Assembly (NCBI GenBank): GCA_049664225.1
Contig: JBATEX010000141.1
Coordinates: 42,246 to 106,245 of the forward strand
Reading direction: 5' to 3'
DNA length: 64,000 nt
Source: JAUVRX01 sp049664225
GTDB taxonomy: Bacteria > Acidobacteriota > Thermoanaerobaculia > Multivoradales > JAHEKO01
Each line of letters starts with the position of its first letter. Positions within the stretch are counted from its first letter, which is position 1. This document shows positions 24,769 to 34,356 of the stretch, piece after piece. Made by a program: the position numbers and the translations under genes. The notes below the pieces were generated by a model. That model did not search any database. It was not told where the DNA came from and worked only from the letters and a program-made list of their open reading frames with translations.

Positions 24769-27486
24769 CTACCCGAACTTCTCGATCAGCATCCTGTAGC
24801 AGGGGGCCTGGCGAAGCGGGTCAAACCTCGGGTCTGCCTCGAGAGCGGCAATGGAGAGCATTCCGGATCCAGATACAAAGACCTCGTCCAGGGCCTCGCA
24901 GGTCTCAGCATTGTTGTCGAGAATCGTTTGAGTCAAAGCCAACTCGAGGACTTTGGCCGGACCTTCCAACGCATCTGCCGAGATCGGCTGGAGCTTGACG
25001 GCACGCTCCGCCTCCCGAACGGCCTCCTCCGCCCGACCCAGCATGGCGTAGGCCTGTCCGAGAGCGGCGTGCATTCGCGGGTCGCCCGGGTTTGCCAGCA
25101 CTTCGGCCTCTATCGCTGTCGCCGCCTCCTCGGCAGCTGCCCGGGCCTCGTCCTGCCTACCCAGTCCCTTGAATGCATAGGCTCGATTCAGGTCCGTGGG
25201 AACCGCGTAGAACTGGTTCGAGTAGAAGTCCTCCTGCATGCTGGCCAGGGTTTGCAGAGACTCTTCGAATCGTCGGTCCAAAAACACATAGAAAGTGTGC
25301 AACACCTTGATCGATTCGATCCCCAGGTCAGCGAACGGTTCGACCAGCTCCGCCGCGCGACGGGCATCGCCCTTCCAGAGCCACCAGTTCCAAGCCCGCC
25401 AGGTCCCAGCCCCGACGGAGTCCGGAGCCATCTCGAGAGTCCGGGTGAGCTGACGGTCAGCTTCTTCGTACCGTTCGAGCTGCATCAGAGTGGTGCCCAG
25501 GGCCCGGCTCTGCTGTACCGACCTCGGATTGAGCTCGAACGCCCTTGCCTGGCGTTCCAGCGCTTCCTCGAAGCGACCCTGGCGACGGATGATATAGGCG
25601 ATGGAGGCCATCAAGTCACTATCGTTGGGGAGGCTTTTCTCGGCGATCATGAACTGCTCGAGAGCTTGGTCGTAGTCCCTGGGACCCCAGTAGAAATAAC
25701 TCCCCAACGCCACCCTCGCTTGGGGTAGGTCGGGGTCGATCTCCAAAGCTCGCTCTACAGCGGCCAAGGCCTCTTCGAGTCGCTCCTCCGTCCGATCCTC
25801 ACCGTTGAAAAACAGTAGGGCGTGCTCCTGCGACAAGGCGGCCCATGCCAAGGCGAATTGCGGATCCATCTCGACCGCCTGCTCCAACATCTGAACAGCC
25901 AGCAGTCGCTCTTCGGAGCGCTGCAAGATCTCCGCTCGTTCTGCGGCGTTGAGGGCTCGCAAGTAGAGGTTGTAGGCGTCCATGTTCTCAGTCGGGGCTA
26001 CGGTGCTTGCGACCTGGTCTCCCTCAGAGAGAGCAACATCGAGGGAGCGCAGAACGTTCGACGCAACATCGGACTGCACCTCGAAGATGTCGTCGATCGT
26101 CCGGTCGTAGGTGTCGGCCCAGAGTTGAGTATCGTCTGTGACTCTGATGAGCTGAGGGGTTACCCGCACTCGGCTCGTTCCGTCGGGGTTCTTGGCCCAG
26201 CGAACGGTTCCTTCGAGGACATAGCCGACACCCAGATCCGCCCCGACCTCCCTCAGCGTCTTCCCTGTGCGGTCGTACTGAACTGCACTGCTGCGTGAAA
26301 TCACACCCAGGTCCGCCACCATGGCCAGCTTGGCCGAGATCTCCTCGGTCATTCCGGCGGCAAAGTACTCGTCCTCGGCCTCGCCCAGATTCTCAAAAGG
26401 AAGTACGACGATCTTCTTGTACTCGGCCCCAGGGTCGACCACGTCTCCAGCACCCGCCTCCGGCCCGCTCACGCCGCCTGTTCCCTTGCCCCGCTGCAAC
26501 CAGAAGAAGCTGGCAACAGCGATCAGTCCGACGATGACCAGGGCAGGGATCAACCACGAGGGCCTTCCCCTGTTCGGGACTGGCTCGGCTACCGTCACGG
26601 CAGGCATGGCGCCCGTGCTCAAGGGAACCTCGCCCGAATTCACTTCGCCCTTGAGGCCGGCGAGCTCGTTGCGCACGTCTTTGGCTGACTGATAGCGCAG
26701 GTCCGGGTCCTTCTCCAAGCAGTGCTTGATGATTCGACCGAGGTGTCGAGGCACCCCCTGGCGAACATCGGTGACCGAGTCGGGGTTGTCTTTCAGGATG
26801 GACGACGCCAGCTCGATCGAGGACTCGCCCTTGAAGGGCCGCCTGCCCGTTGTCATCTCGAAAAGGAGGATTCCAAGAGAAAACAAATCGGACCGATGAT
26901 CGATCTCCTTGCCCTGGAGCTGCTCGGGTGACATGTAGGGCGCCGTTCCCATGGCAACCCCTTCTTTCGTCAGGCCTTCGGTGGCGAGCTCGGTCTCGGT
27001 ATCCGCAAGACCCTCTTCCCAGAGCTTGGCGAGTCCGAAATCGACGATTCGGAGGCGCCCGTCCTCGCCCACCATGACGTTGGCGGGTTTGAGGTCCCGA
27101 TGCACGACACCCTTCTCGTGCGCCGCCGACAACGCATCGGCGATCGGAATAGTCAGCTCGAAGAGGCGCTCGAGATCGAAACCGTCCTCGGGAATCAGCG
27201 CATCCAGGGACTTGCCATCCACCAACTCCATGGTCAGGAAATGATGACCATCGGCCTCTTCCACCGAGTGGAGCGTGACGATGTTCGGGTGGTTGAGCGA
27301 TGCCACCGCCCGAGCTTCGCGCTTGAAGCGCTCGAGACGATCCGGGTCCGAGGCCAGATGCTCGGGCAGGACCTTGAGCGCGACTCGTCGCCGCAGCTCG
27401 GTGTCCTCGGCTTCGTACACGTCTCCCATGCCGCCCGAACCGAGCTTGCCGGTAATCCGATAGTGAGAAACCGTGGTGCCAATCAT
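24769..27486 (-). CDS. Ser/Thr protein kinase with TM segment, TolB-like and TPR regions
   Basis: Protein of 905 aa. The kinase domain (about 9-275) has the glycine loop GSGGMG, Lys38 in VALKVL, HRDLKPAN (D131) and DFG (149-151), so it should be active. A single TM helix lies at about 311-330. Then comes an extracytoplasmic region that looks like the TolB/FlgO-like N-terminal part of CadC-type and cyclase-linked proteins (VVLPFENLGEAEDEYFAAGMTEEI), then TPRs to the end. This architecture is common in Acidobacteriota-like genomes. ATG 27486 was chosen because the kinase domain begins at once. The gene lies 80 bases downstream of the lipocalin. Confidence 0.92.
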   Translation of the reverse strand: MIGTTVSHYRITGKLGSGGMGDVYEAEDTELRRRVALKVLPEHLASDPDRLERFKREARAVASLNHPNIVTLHSVEEADGHHFLTMELVDGKSLDALIPEDGFDLERLFELTIPIADALSAAHEKGVVHRDLKPANVMVGEDGRLRIVDFGLAKLWEEGLADTETELATEGLTKEGVAMGTAPYMSPEQLQGKEIDHRSDLFSLGILLFEMTTGRRPFKGESSIELASSILKDNPDSVTDVRQGVPRHLGRIIKHCLEKDPDLRYQSAKDVRNELAGLKGEVNSGEVPLSTGAMPAVTVAEPVPNRGRPSWLIPALVIVGLIAVASFFWLQRGKGTGGVSGPEAGAGDVVDPGAEYKKIVVLPFENLGEAEDEYFAAGMTEEISAKLAMVADLGVISRSSAVQYDRTGKTLREVGADLGVGYVLEGTVRWAKNPDGTSRVRVTPQLIRVTDDTQLWADTYDRTIDDIFEVQSDVASNVLRSLDVALSEGDQVASTVAPTENMDAYNLYLRALNAAERAEILQRSEERLLAVQMLEQAVEMDPQFALAWAALSQEHALLFFNGEDRTEERLEEALAAVERALEIDPDLPQARVALGSYFYWGPRDYDQALEQFMIAEKSLPNDSDLMASIAYIIRRQGRFEEALERQARAFELNPRSVQQSRALGTTLMQLERYEEADRQLTRTLEMAPDSVGAGTWRAWNWWLWKGDARRAAELVEPFADLGIESIKVLHTFYVFLDRRFEESLQTLASMQEDFYSNQFYAVPTDLNRAYAFKGLGRQDEARAAAEEAATAIEAEVLANPGDPRMHAALGQAYAMLGRAEEAVREAERAVKLQPISADALEGPAKVLELALTQTILDNNAETCEALDEVFVSGSGMLSIAALEADPRFDPLRQAPCYRMLIEKFG

Positions 27487-27566
27487 GGTTGTTTCGTGCT
27501 CGAGAGATTGTACTGCACCGGCCAGGCGACGGAATCCCCCTGGCCAACGAAGAGTCCGCCTTGAGC

Positions 27567-28094
27567 TCAGTCGGTCTCGGCCTGCAATGTCCACTGCAAC
27601 CGATCTCGTGAGTAGCCCTTTTCGGGCAGCCTAGACAGGATCTCGTCCAACGTATCCTGGTCGAGGCTCGGGGTCCGACTCAAGATCCAAAGGTACTTTC
27701 GTTTGGGCTCCCCGACCACCACCCAGCGATAGTCGGGGTCGAGCTCGAGAATCCAGTAGTTGCCCCAGAAGGGCCCGAAGAACGAGACCTTGAGTTTGGA
27801 GTTGGTCTCCGGGTCGACGACCTTGGCCCTGCCCCGCGCCTCCTTGAGCTTGCCATCGAGAGCACCCTTGTAGCACCGGTTGACCACCGAGATTCCGCCA
27901 CCCTCACGCAGGCTGTACTCGGCGGTGACTCCCGTGCAGTTCTTGGCAAACCAGGCCGGGTAACTCGCAATCTCGAACCACGTGCCCAGATAGCGATCGA
28001 GATCGACTTCTTCCACGACTCCTAGGGGCGGGGCTTTCGCCGCGGCCGCGACTGCCACAGAGAACATCAGCAAAGCTGCGCTCCAATCTTTCAT
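27567..28094 (-). CDS. Blc-type bacterial lipocalin
   Basis: Exported protein of 175 aa. After a signal sequence (LLMFSVAVAAAAKA) the lipocalin motif reads VDLDRYLGTWFEIASYPAWFAKN, followed by TAEYSLREGG, RCYKGALDG, and GNYWILELDPDYRWVVVGEPKRKYLWILSR-like beta strands. This matches Blc/apolipoprotein-D-type lipocalins that bind lipid in the envelope. No clear lipobox Cys is visible after the signal. ATG 28094 has AGGT upstream; the frame is open to 28487, but that extension is not needed. It lies between the 1372-aa protein and the kinase. Confidence 0.9.
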   Translation of the reverse strand: MKDWSAALLMFSVAVAAAAKAPPLGVVEEVDLDRYLGTWFEIASYPAWFAKNCTGVTAEYSLREGGGISVVNRCYKGALDGKLKEARGRAKVVDPETNSKLKVSFFGPFWGNYWILELDPDYRWVVVGEPKRKYLWILSRTPSLDQDTLDEILSRLPEKGYSRDRLQWTLQAETD

Positions 28095-28126
28095 TCGTGA
28101 CCTCCAACCGGGGTTCGATTCTATCT

Positions 28127-31100
28127 CTACCGAATCGTCACCTGCGTGGTCTCTCCCGCCTCGGTCGTCACGCGCTGGCGCCGCACCACCCGGCCCAAAC
28201 CGTCGACCAGCTCGACCAACCAGTCCCCAGCAGGCCCCCCCGGTAGATACGCCTCGGAGCCCATCACGGGCCACTCCGTCAACACCTGACCCATGACGGG
28301 TAATCGCAGGCGCTCCCCACCTGGGGTGAGAACGCGCAAAGTGCCGATTCCAACCTCGTCGCCCAGGGCGCTGAAGTCTACTCGGATAGGCGCCTCGGGA
28401 GGCAGCGTCACCCTGACTGGCGGTCCTGGCACGGAAACGGGTACCGACACGGTGGCTCCGCCTGCCGCTGCCACCAACAGTAGCCAATCACCCGGCGGCA
28501 CCGACCTCCATCGGAACGCTCCCTCCAAGGTGCCGAAGAGCTGTTCAGAAAAGGCCCCGAGACCCGAGCCATCCACGATCCCCACGCTCACCTCGCTGGG
28601 CCGCTGTCCCGAAGCGAGCCACACTTCGAGCTCGAGCTCAGCCGCCCGCTCCAGATCGAGCTCGACGCCGGCAATCTCTCCTCCTGGGCCCGTGTCGACG
28701 GAGACCGGTACCTGCGAATACCCATCGACTCGCGCCTGGAGAGTCACCGCCTGATTCGCCGGAACCACGATCTCGAACTGTCCGGACCGGGAGGTCTCGG
28801 CCTGCAGCATCGGGCCAAAAGGGAATCCCGTTTCGCTTCGCACCACCACCGTCGCCCCGGAGATACCCTGCCCCGTGGCTGAATCCACCACGGTACCCGA
28901 GATCCGCGCACCCGTGACCTCAATGGTGACCTCGGTTTCACCCATGACTTGGACGGTCTCGGTATGAGCGATCGAGCCTTCGCCGAAAAGCTGGAGTCTG
29001 TGGACTCCATTGCGCAAGCCCAGGATCCGAAAACGCCCGGATCCGTCCGTCGGTGCGGAGCCCCCGCTGTCCGTGCCGCTGTGCGCCACGACATACGCTC
29101 CTCGCCACGGCTCGCCGTCGAACAGGACGACGCCTTCGAGGACCGAGCCTCCGTCGCGAAACTCGAGATCGATCCAGGTCTCACCGCCCGCCGTGTCGAG
29201 ATCGAAGCTTTCGCCTACAGCCTGTCCAGTCATCCTATTGCTGGCACCCACCGCACCCTCGGCAAATCCCACATGAGCGATGCGATATTCACCACTTGGA
29301 TCCACAAATCCCCTCACCGGAAGAGTCGGGCTACCGCCAGTCGAGTTGGCGAAAACCTCGATCTGCGCCATCTCATCGGGCTCCACCCCCAGGATGCGAC
29401 CTCGAAGGGTCCCGCCAGGGGAGAGATAGAGAACATTCCCGCGGGAATCCAGATCGGTGGCGACCTCTACCGGCTCCGCGGCAAAGCTCCGGGCGTATCC
29501 CTCCTTGACAGCGTTGAGCCGATAGGTCCCCGCAGCCACACCGGCGATCTCGAAGGACCCATCCTCCGTGCTCAGAGTGGTGTGACGCTCGGAGGAGGAT
29601 CTGCCTGGTTCATTCTCCAGTCCCACTGCGGCGCCGGAAACGGGTTCGCCTTCCTGGCCGAACACAAAGCCAGACACAGTAGCGCCCGCCTCCAGGACCA
29701 GGTCGAGACGATTCGAACCCTCCTCGAGGTCCAGCGGCCGTTCCAGTATCGGGTGGTCATCGTGGCGGACCCTGAGCGCCAGGCCATCGGCATGTGGGTC
29801 GAGGCCTTCGATCCGATACTGCCCCTCCGCGTCACTGAGAGCGCTAGCCACATGGGTTGTATCGAACAAGTAGGCAGTTCTTTCCTCTCGTGCGACAAAC
29901 ACAGTCGCTCCGGCCACGGGTCGTCCCCTCGAATCCGTCACGGTGCCCGACAACTCGACTCCACGCCGCACCCGAAGGAGTACGCCTGTCAGCTCTTCGC
30001 CGGCGACCGCGACGAGCTCGACAGGCTCCGAGGCGATGTAACCGGCGCCACGGGCCGACAGCTCGACAGGCCCTGACAGCAGCTGGGCAAGGGTGAAGGA
30101 GCCATCGTCGCCCGACCTGACGCTCTCTCTCCGCAACCTCTGAGAGAACATACCGGAGCGCGGCCCACTGGCGGCTGCTTTATCGCTCACCTCGATCTTG
30201 AGTCCTTCGACCGGGCGACCGCGCTCGTTCTCCACTCGGCCGGACACCCTCGCGGCCGGCTCGAGGACGATTTCGACCGGTTCATCGGTAGTGGCACTCA
30301 ATTGAGGCGAAATATGAGTGATGAAACCCGGATGCTTCACGGTGATCCCTACTCGGTCGCTCCTGGCCAGGTTCTCGACCACGAAGCGCCCATCGGCGTC
30401 GGTGGCCAGCGGCTCCTGAGAGGCTTCGCCCCATTCCACCGACGCCAGAGACATGTCTGCCGGGGAAGTGCGCTGAGCCTTGACCTGGGCCCCTTCGATG
30501 CCCTCTCCGTCCTTGGTTCTGACCACGCCCACCAGACGCCAGCCGCGACTCAGCACCAGATCACCCAGGTCGACCTCCCAGTCGGCGGCGGCGAGATCCA
30601 GATCGAGCAATCGCGTCACCGCGAACCCCTCCTTCGAGGCAATCAGACCCATCGACTGACCAGGCAGGTCTTCGAGTCGGAAGCGCCCGTCGGCATCGCT
30701 CGTCGAGGAGTAGGCCGATTCTTCCAGCAACGAGATATCGTGCATCCACCTCCACTCGGAAACCATCGGTGCCAGTGCGATAAAGGCATCCACCTGCGGC
30801 TCGCCACCGGAATCCACCACGCGCCCTGTGAGCGTGCGACCACGGCCGAGAACAACTTCCACGGGATGTCCGTCCGCCGGCCGGATCACAGGGCGTGCGG
30901 GCGCAAAGCCGTGGGCTTCGATCAGCAATTCGTAGGTGCGGTCCTCGGATAGCCCGGAGAGACGAAAGCGGCCATCGGCTCCTGTCGAGGTGCGAGGACG
31001 CTCGAGGATCGAGGAACCCGAGGTATCGATGGGGAACGCTTGCACCAGCGCTGCGCCGACTCCCTCGCCCTGGGCATCGACTACCCGTCCTTCGAGGGCC

Positions 31101-32245
31101 TCGGCCCGGACCAGCGCCAGGGTCGGCACCTGCAGGGTCTCGACTTCTCTCCGAGCCAGATCCAGGGCGAGCAGATAACCGGGCTTCGCAGCGCCGATCC
31201 TCCACCTCCGACCCGAGCCCCGCACCAGCCGGTAGCGTCCCATCGGACCGGTACGGACGGCATCCCCTGGATCGCCTGCAGTCCAGACCCAGGCCCCAGG
31301 GGCCGCCCTGCGGTGCTCGGCCTCGATCACCAAACCCTCGAGCAAAACCGGTTCAGGAAGCGTCAACACCTCGTATCCTCCTGGGTCTTGGGCCAGCTCT
31401 TCGAGAGAGGCCTGGAGGTTGCCGGTCTCGTACTGGCCCGCCTCCGTGATCAGCCCGAAATCCAGGGACTCGTCGGGACGAAGATAAAACTGTGCCCGAC
31501 CCTCGGTGTCGGTCAGGGCCGAGGTCCACTCATAGTCCCCAACAAGAACGATGGTCGGGGTAACCGGTTCGCCTGACGGGGTGACGAATCGCAAGGTCAT
31601 CGGCCGCCCCGGCTCGAGACGGACCGTCGCCGCCCGGCCCTTCGCCCTGACCCGCTCGCTCGGCATGAAGCCGGGCGCAAAGGCAGCAACTTCGACCTCG
31701 TCGTCGGCACGGCGCGACAGGCGAACATTTCCCTCCTCGTCGGTCAGGCCATACCATCCCCGGTCCTGCCAGTCGGGGTTGCGTCGACTGTACTCCCCGC
31801 TCTCTCCGCGCAGCGCCCGCACCCGCACCTGAATTCCTGCAAGTGGACTACCATCGCTGCCCTCGGAGCGCACCTCGATGCCCGTGTCCGCTGCCAGGAC
31901 CGCCTCCGGCAGGACCAGGTCTTCGAGAAGCGGCAGCAGCCGTCGCCGCACTGGCACCTTGCCGTCGGCGAGGATCTCCACTTGCCAGAATCCGGCTTCG
32001 GGCACCGCCAGGATGTACTCGCCACCTTCGGAAGTCCGAACCCGTGCCTCGGGTTCCGGATGAACCCTACCCTCGAGAAGCTGCCTTCTGCGTTCGTAGC
32101 GCGCCGGGACGCGATGCAGCTCGACCTCGGCCCGTACTACCGGTGCACCCGACTCATCGATAACGCGACCGCGCACCTCGAGCGCGGACAGAACACCGCC
32201 CGCAAAAAGTTGAAGCAGAGCAAGACTGGCCAGTGTTCTTCGCAT
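28127..32245 (-). CDS. Giant protein with about a dozen carboxypeptidase-regulatory-like repeats
   Basis: Exported protein of 1372 aa. A signal peptide (RRTLASLALLQLFAGGVLSA) is followed by a first repeat, LEVRGRVIDESGAPVVRAEV. Many similar beta-sandwich repeats follow (for example GRVVDAQGEGVGAALVQAF, GRVVDSGGEPQVDAFIALAP, GTVTDSRGRPVAGATVFVA, GTVVDSATGQGISGATVVV). Each has the G-x-V-x-D...G-x-P/G-x-x-G-A pattern of CarboxypepD_reg/Cna-B-type modules. Such modules often sit at the N-terminus of TonB-dependent receptors, but here there is no barrel: the C-terminus is a further sandwich. ATG 32245 is the start because the signal follows. The function is unknown, perhaps surface or periplasmic scaffolding. 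Confidence 0.85.
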   Translation of the reverse strand: MRRTLASLALLQLFAGGVLSALEVRGRVIDESGAPVVRAEVELHRVPARYERRRQLLEGRVHPEPEARVRTSEGGEYILAVPEAGFWQVEILADGKVPVRRRLLPLLEDLVLPEAVLAADTGIEVRSEGSDGSPLAGIQVRVRALRGESGEYSRRNPDWQDRGWYGLTDEEGNVRLSRRADDEVEVAAFAPGFMPSERVRAKGRAATVRLEPGRPMTLRFVTPSGEPVTPTIVLVGDYEWTSALTDTEGRAQFYLRPDESLDFGLITEAGQYETGNLQASLEELAQDPGGYEVLTLPEPVLLEGLVIEAEHRRAAPGAWVWTAGDPGDAVRTGPMGRYRLVRGSGRRWRIGAAKPGYLLALDLARREVETLQVPTLALVRAEALEGRVVDAQGEGVGAALVQAFPIDTSGSSILERPRTSTGADGRFRLSGLSEDRTYELLIEAHGFAPARPVIRPADGHPVEVVLGRGRTLTGRVVDSGGEPQVDAFIALAPMVSEWRWMHDISLLEESAYSSTSDADGRFRLEDLPGQSMGLIASKEGFAVTRLLDLDLAAADWEVDLGDLVLSRGWRLVGVVRTKDGEGIEGAQVKAQRTSPADMSLASVEWGEASQEPLATDADGRFVVENLARSDRVGITVKHPGFITHISPQLSATTDEPVEIVLEPAARVSGRVENERGRPVEGLKIEVSDKAAASGPRSGMFSQRLRRESVRSGDDGSFTLAQLLSGPVELSARGAGYIASEPVELVAVAGEELTGVLLRVRRGVELSGTVTDSRGRPVAGATVFVAREERTAYLFDTTHVASALSDAEGQYRIEGLDPHADGLALRVRHDDHPILERPLDLEEGSNRLDLVLEAGATVSGFVFGQEGEPVSGAAVGLENEPGRSSSERHTTLSTEDGSFEIAGVAAGTYRLNAVKEGYARSFAAEPVEVATDLDSRGNVLYLSPGGTLRGRILGVEPDEMAQIEVFANSTGGSPTLPVRGFVDPSGEYRIAHVGFAEGAVGASNRMTGQAVGESFDLDTAGGETWIDLEFRDGGSVLEGVVLFDGEPWRGAYVVAHSGTDSGGSAPTDGSGRFRILGLRNGVHRLQLFGEGSIAHTETVQVMGETEVTIEVTGARISGTVVDSATGQGISGATVVVRSETGFPFGPMLQAETSRSGQFEIVVPANQAVTLQARVDGYSQVPVSVDTGPGGEIAGVELDLERAAELELEVWLASGQRPSEVSVGIVDGSGLGAFSEQLFGTLEGAFRWRSVPPGDWLLLVAAAGGATVSVPVSVPGPPVRVTLPPEAPIRVDFSALGDEVGIGTLRVLTPGGERLRLPVMGQVLTEWPVMGSEAYLPGGPAGDWLVELVDGLGRVVRRQRVTTEAGETTQVTIR

Positions 32246-32619
32246 CGCGACTCTCCGCGAGAAACCTGCAGGTCTGATGTTTCGTGCCGTCACAGGACGA
32301 TTTCGATACCTCGTCGGTACGTTCTCGAGAACCGTCCGGTCAAAGGGCCTTATCGGGTACTGACCCGAAGGCTCTAGCTCCTCCCTTGGCAACTACTGAA
32401 GAGGATTCTACAGAAACGGCCGCGAGGCGCAGATGCGCATCCCTTCCGTCATCAACATGATCCACCCATCGACGAGAAGATCCTCGGACCCTCGGTGGGC
32501 TGCCAGCATGAGCGAAGGAACCCTTTCCCAGCCCCGGACCGATGAAAAATGAACGCAACACGGCAGCGCCTGTCCTCCGCGGGTCTCGGGGTGAATCTCA
32601 TAGCCAATGGGCTATTCCA
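32246..32619. other. Intergenic region between divergent 1372-aa and PilZ genes
   Basis: This gap of about 370 bases has no convincing gene; the frames in it are short shadows. It should carry the promoter for the 1372-aa gene (not located) and, at its right end, the promoter at 32620. Confidence 0.5.
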
Positions 32620-32647
32620 TTGACAGCCGTCCGTAATCGGCTCTAAT
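32620..32647 (+). promoter_or_regulatory. Sigma-70-type promoter for the second PilZ gene
   Basis: TTGACA (32620-32625) and TCTAAT (32642-32647) are spaced by 16 bases. Transcription would begin near 32654, about 38 bases before the ATG at 32692. A GGGAGAA ribosome binding site precedes the ATG. Confidence 0.65.
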
Positions 32648-32691
32648 CATAGGCATAGCGCGAGGAACGCACCTGCCGAGGGAGAACGACG

Positions 32692-33018
32692 ATGACGGAA
32701 CTTGGACCTGTCGTAATCGAGCCTGCTCTGAGCGATCGCCACGACCGACCCCGCGACCACCCTCGCCACAAGGTCGACCGTGTCAGTCTGGAAGAGCCCA
32801 TCAAGGGCCGGATCGTCGACCTGAGCGAGTCTGGACTGGGCATCGAAAGTAGCCAACAGCTCGAAGTTCTCGGGCGCTACGTCTTTCGACTGAGCACCGG
32901 CAAGGCGCGCCCTGAGTTTCTGGGCGAGGTCCGATGGTGCAAGCTCGAGTCGCTTGGCTCGAGGGACGGCAAGAAGGCGCCGATCTATCGGGCTGGCGTC
33001 GCCCTGCTCGAGAGGTAG
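32692..33018 (+). CDS. Short PilZ-domain protein
   Basis: Protein of 108 aa. An RHDRPRDHPRHKVDRV segment gives the RxxxR-like start of a PilZ domain, then VDLSESGLGI fits the D/NxSxxG motif, and EVRWCKLE and YRAGVALLE close the fold. It probably binds c-di-GMP, but the target is unknown. It resembles the PilZ gene at 22253 (matching QWCRL/RWCKLE and GVEL/GVAL text). It has its own promoter and is not obviously in an operon. Confidence 0.8.
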   Translation: MTELGPVVIEPALSDRHDRPRDHPRHKVDRVSLEEPIKGRIVDLSESGLGIESSQQLEVLGRYVFRLSTGKARPEFLGEVRWCKLESLGSRDGKKAPIYRAGVALLER

Positions 33019-33366
33019 TCGACCTTGACGAAGTGAACCAGGGTGCTGCCGGACCCTGTCTGCATGGCGCGGAATACCACTGACCACATCTCTCCAGACA
33101 GCAATGTCTTTCTGCAGTGCAGGGACTTTCTAGGTCCCGACGAACTTCGGTGCCGGGGTTTCCACGCGCGTAGGCGGTGGATAGAAGGAGGTTGGTTTCA
33201 GCAGCAGAGGTCGCCGATCTTCCAGGAGAGGGAGTCGGGCGGAGTAGTAGCGATCTGTCGGCCATTGTTGATCGCAATTGGACCACGAGTGGACCATCAC
33301 AGGGTCCAAGGCAGATGCCTCGAAACCTCATCATCCTGTAAGTAGCTGGAAACAGGGGATTAAGAA
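33019..33366. other. Gene-free stretch between PilZ and tRNA-Phe
   Basis: About 350 bases. Short frames on both strands have no recognisable domains and no good start signals. I see nothing assignable. Confidence 0.5.
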
Positions 33367-33442
33367 TGGTGCCCAGGGGCGGATTCGAACCACCGACACG
33401 CGGATTTTCAGTCCACTGCTCTACCAACTGAGCTACCTGGGC
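33367..33442 (-). tRNA. tRNA-Phe (GAA)
   Basis: Read on the minus strand, the acceptor stem GCCCAGG pairs with CCTGGGC, the discriminator is A, and CCA is encoded. The anticodon loop CTGAAAA gives anticodon GAA. The D-loop (AGCTCAGTTGGTAGAGC) and T-loop (GGTTCGAATCC) are standard. Total 76 bases. Confidence 0.97.
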
Positions 33443-33466
33443 ACGGGGCCGAAGCCCCACCGCGAT

Positions 33467-33496
33467 TTTATAGCCTCAGTGGCTTACCCGAGTCAA
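33467..33496 (-). promoter_or_regulatory. Promoter of tRNA-Phe
   Basis: On the minus strand, TTGACT (complement of 33491-33496) and TATAAA (complement of 33467-33472) are 18 bases apart, about 25 bases ahead of the tRNA 5' end. Confidence 0.65.
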
Positions 33497-33521
33497 GAGT
33501 CCCGGCTTACAATAGGGCTCC

Positions 33522-34313
33522 ATGCGGATCCGAAGAGTCGCCACCCTCGCCATCGCCGGAGCCTCGATCCTCGTCGTTGTTATCAACGCGAGCCCCGCCG
33601 TGGCCTGGTCACCAGAAGCGACTGTGGCCATCGCAGAGCAAGCCCTGATTCTTGCCCCGCCCCATCTCGGTCGACAGTTGGAGCGTCACAAGAGCCGGTA
33701 TCGGGATGGCGTCTTGACACCGTTCAAGCAAAGCGGTGGAACGAAGCAGGGATTGGCGCTGCCGCCCGAGGTTCTCCGCCAGGCCATCGACAGGGAAGCA
33801 CAAAATGCCATCAAGGCGATCAAAGGACATGTCCCCTTCGACGAGGTGATCTTGCGCATGGGTGTCGTCGCCAGCTACATGGCGGCCACGAACTATCCTT
33901 TGCTCAGCGAGATGACCGCCGAATCGCGCCCGGCCTACCTGCTCGACTATCCGGCCTTCGTCGAGTCAGCTTTTCCCCGCTTCTCGGTGGTCTTCTACGG
34001 CGCGGGAAGGCTCATCGAGAGCAAGGCAGACCTGAAGTCCGTGATCGACGCTGCATTCTCGAGATCCCGTCGCATCCGACCGTTGATCTCACTGGAGTAC
34101 GACAGGGTCGGAGTACCGAACGGACTGGAGCTCTTCGACGACCGCTCAACGGCCTTCGGGATCAGCTCGATGGCCTACAGCCACGCCGTCAGCGACGTCG
34201 TAGCGGTTTTGCGCTACATTTGGCTCGCAGGGGGAGGCATCGATAGCAACGACCTTCTGCCGTTGGACGAGGACCAGCTCATTCTCCTGAACCCGGGTGG
34301 CGAGAACCGCTGA
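33522..34313 (+). CDS. Exported protein, phospholipase-C-like helical fold suspected
   Basis: Exported protein of 263 aa. A signal sequence (RRVATLAIAGASILVVVINASPAVA) ends before AWSPEATVAIAEQALILAPP. The N-terminal AW followed by helical repeats is reminiscent of zinc-dependent phospholipase C/S1-P1-type proteins, but most zinc ligands are not obvious, so this is speculative. The remainder is helical (VILRMGVVASYMAATNYPL, SSMAYSHAVSDVV). A TACAAT box lies 8 bases upstream, giving an almost leaderless transcript if used. purH follows after 43 bases on the same strand. Confidence 0.55.
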   Translation: MRIRRVATLAIAGASILVVVINASPAVAWSPEATVAIAEQALILAPPHLGRQLERHKSRYRDGVLTPFKQSGGTKQGLALPPEVLRQAIDREAQNAIKAIKGHVPFDEVILRMGVVASYMAATNYPLLSEMTAESRPAYLLDYPAFVESAFPRFSVVFYGAGRLIESKADLKSVIDAAFSRSRRIRPLISLEYDRVGVPNGLELFDDRSTAFGISSMAYSHAVSDVVAVLRYIWLAGGGIDSNDLLPLDEDQLILLNPGGENR

Positions 34314-34356
34314 GAAGCGGCGTCACCCCAACCAGCTTCTCGAGAGGACCAGAGGC

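Noticed and set aside
28949..30076. 375-codon plus-strand frame opposite the 1372-aa gene
   Set aside because: Shadow of a high-GC gene with regular repeats.
33043..33345. 100-codon frame between PilZ and tRNA-Phe
   Set aside because: No ribosome binding site, no motif, poor codon pattern.
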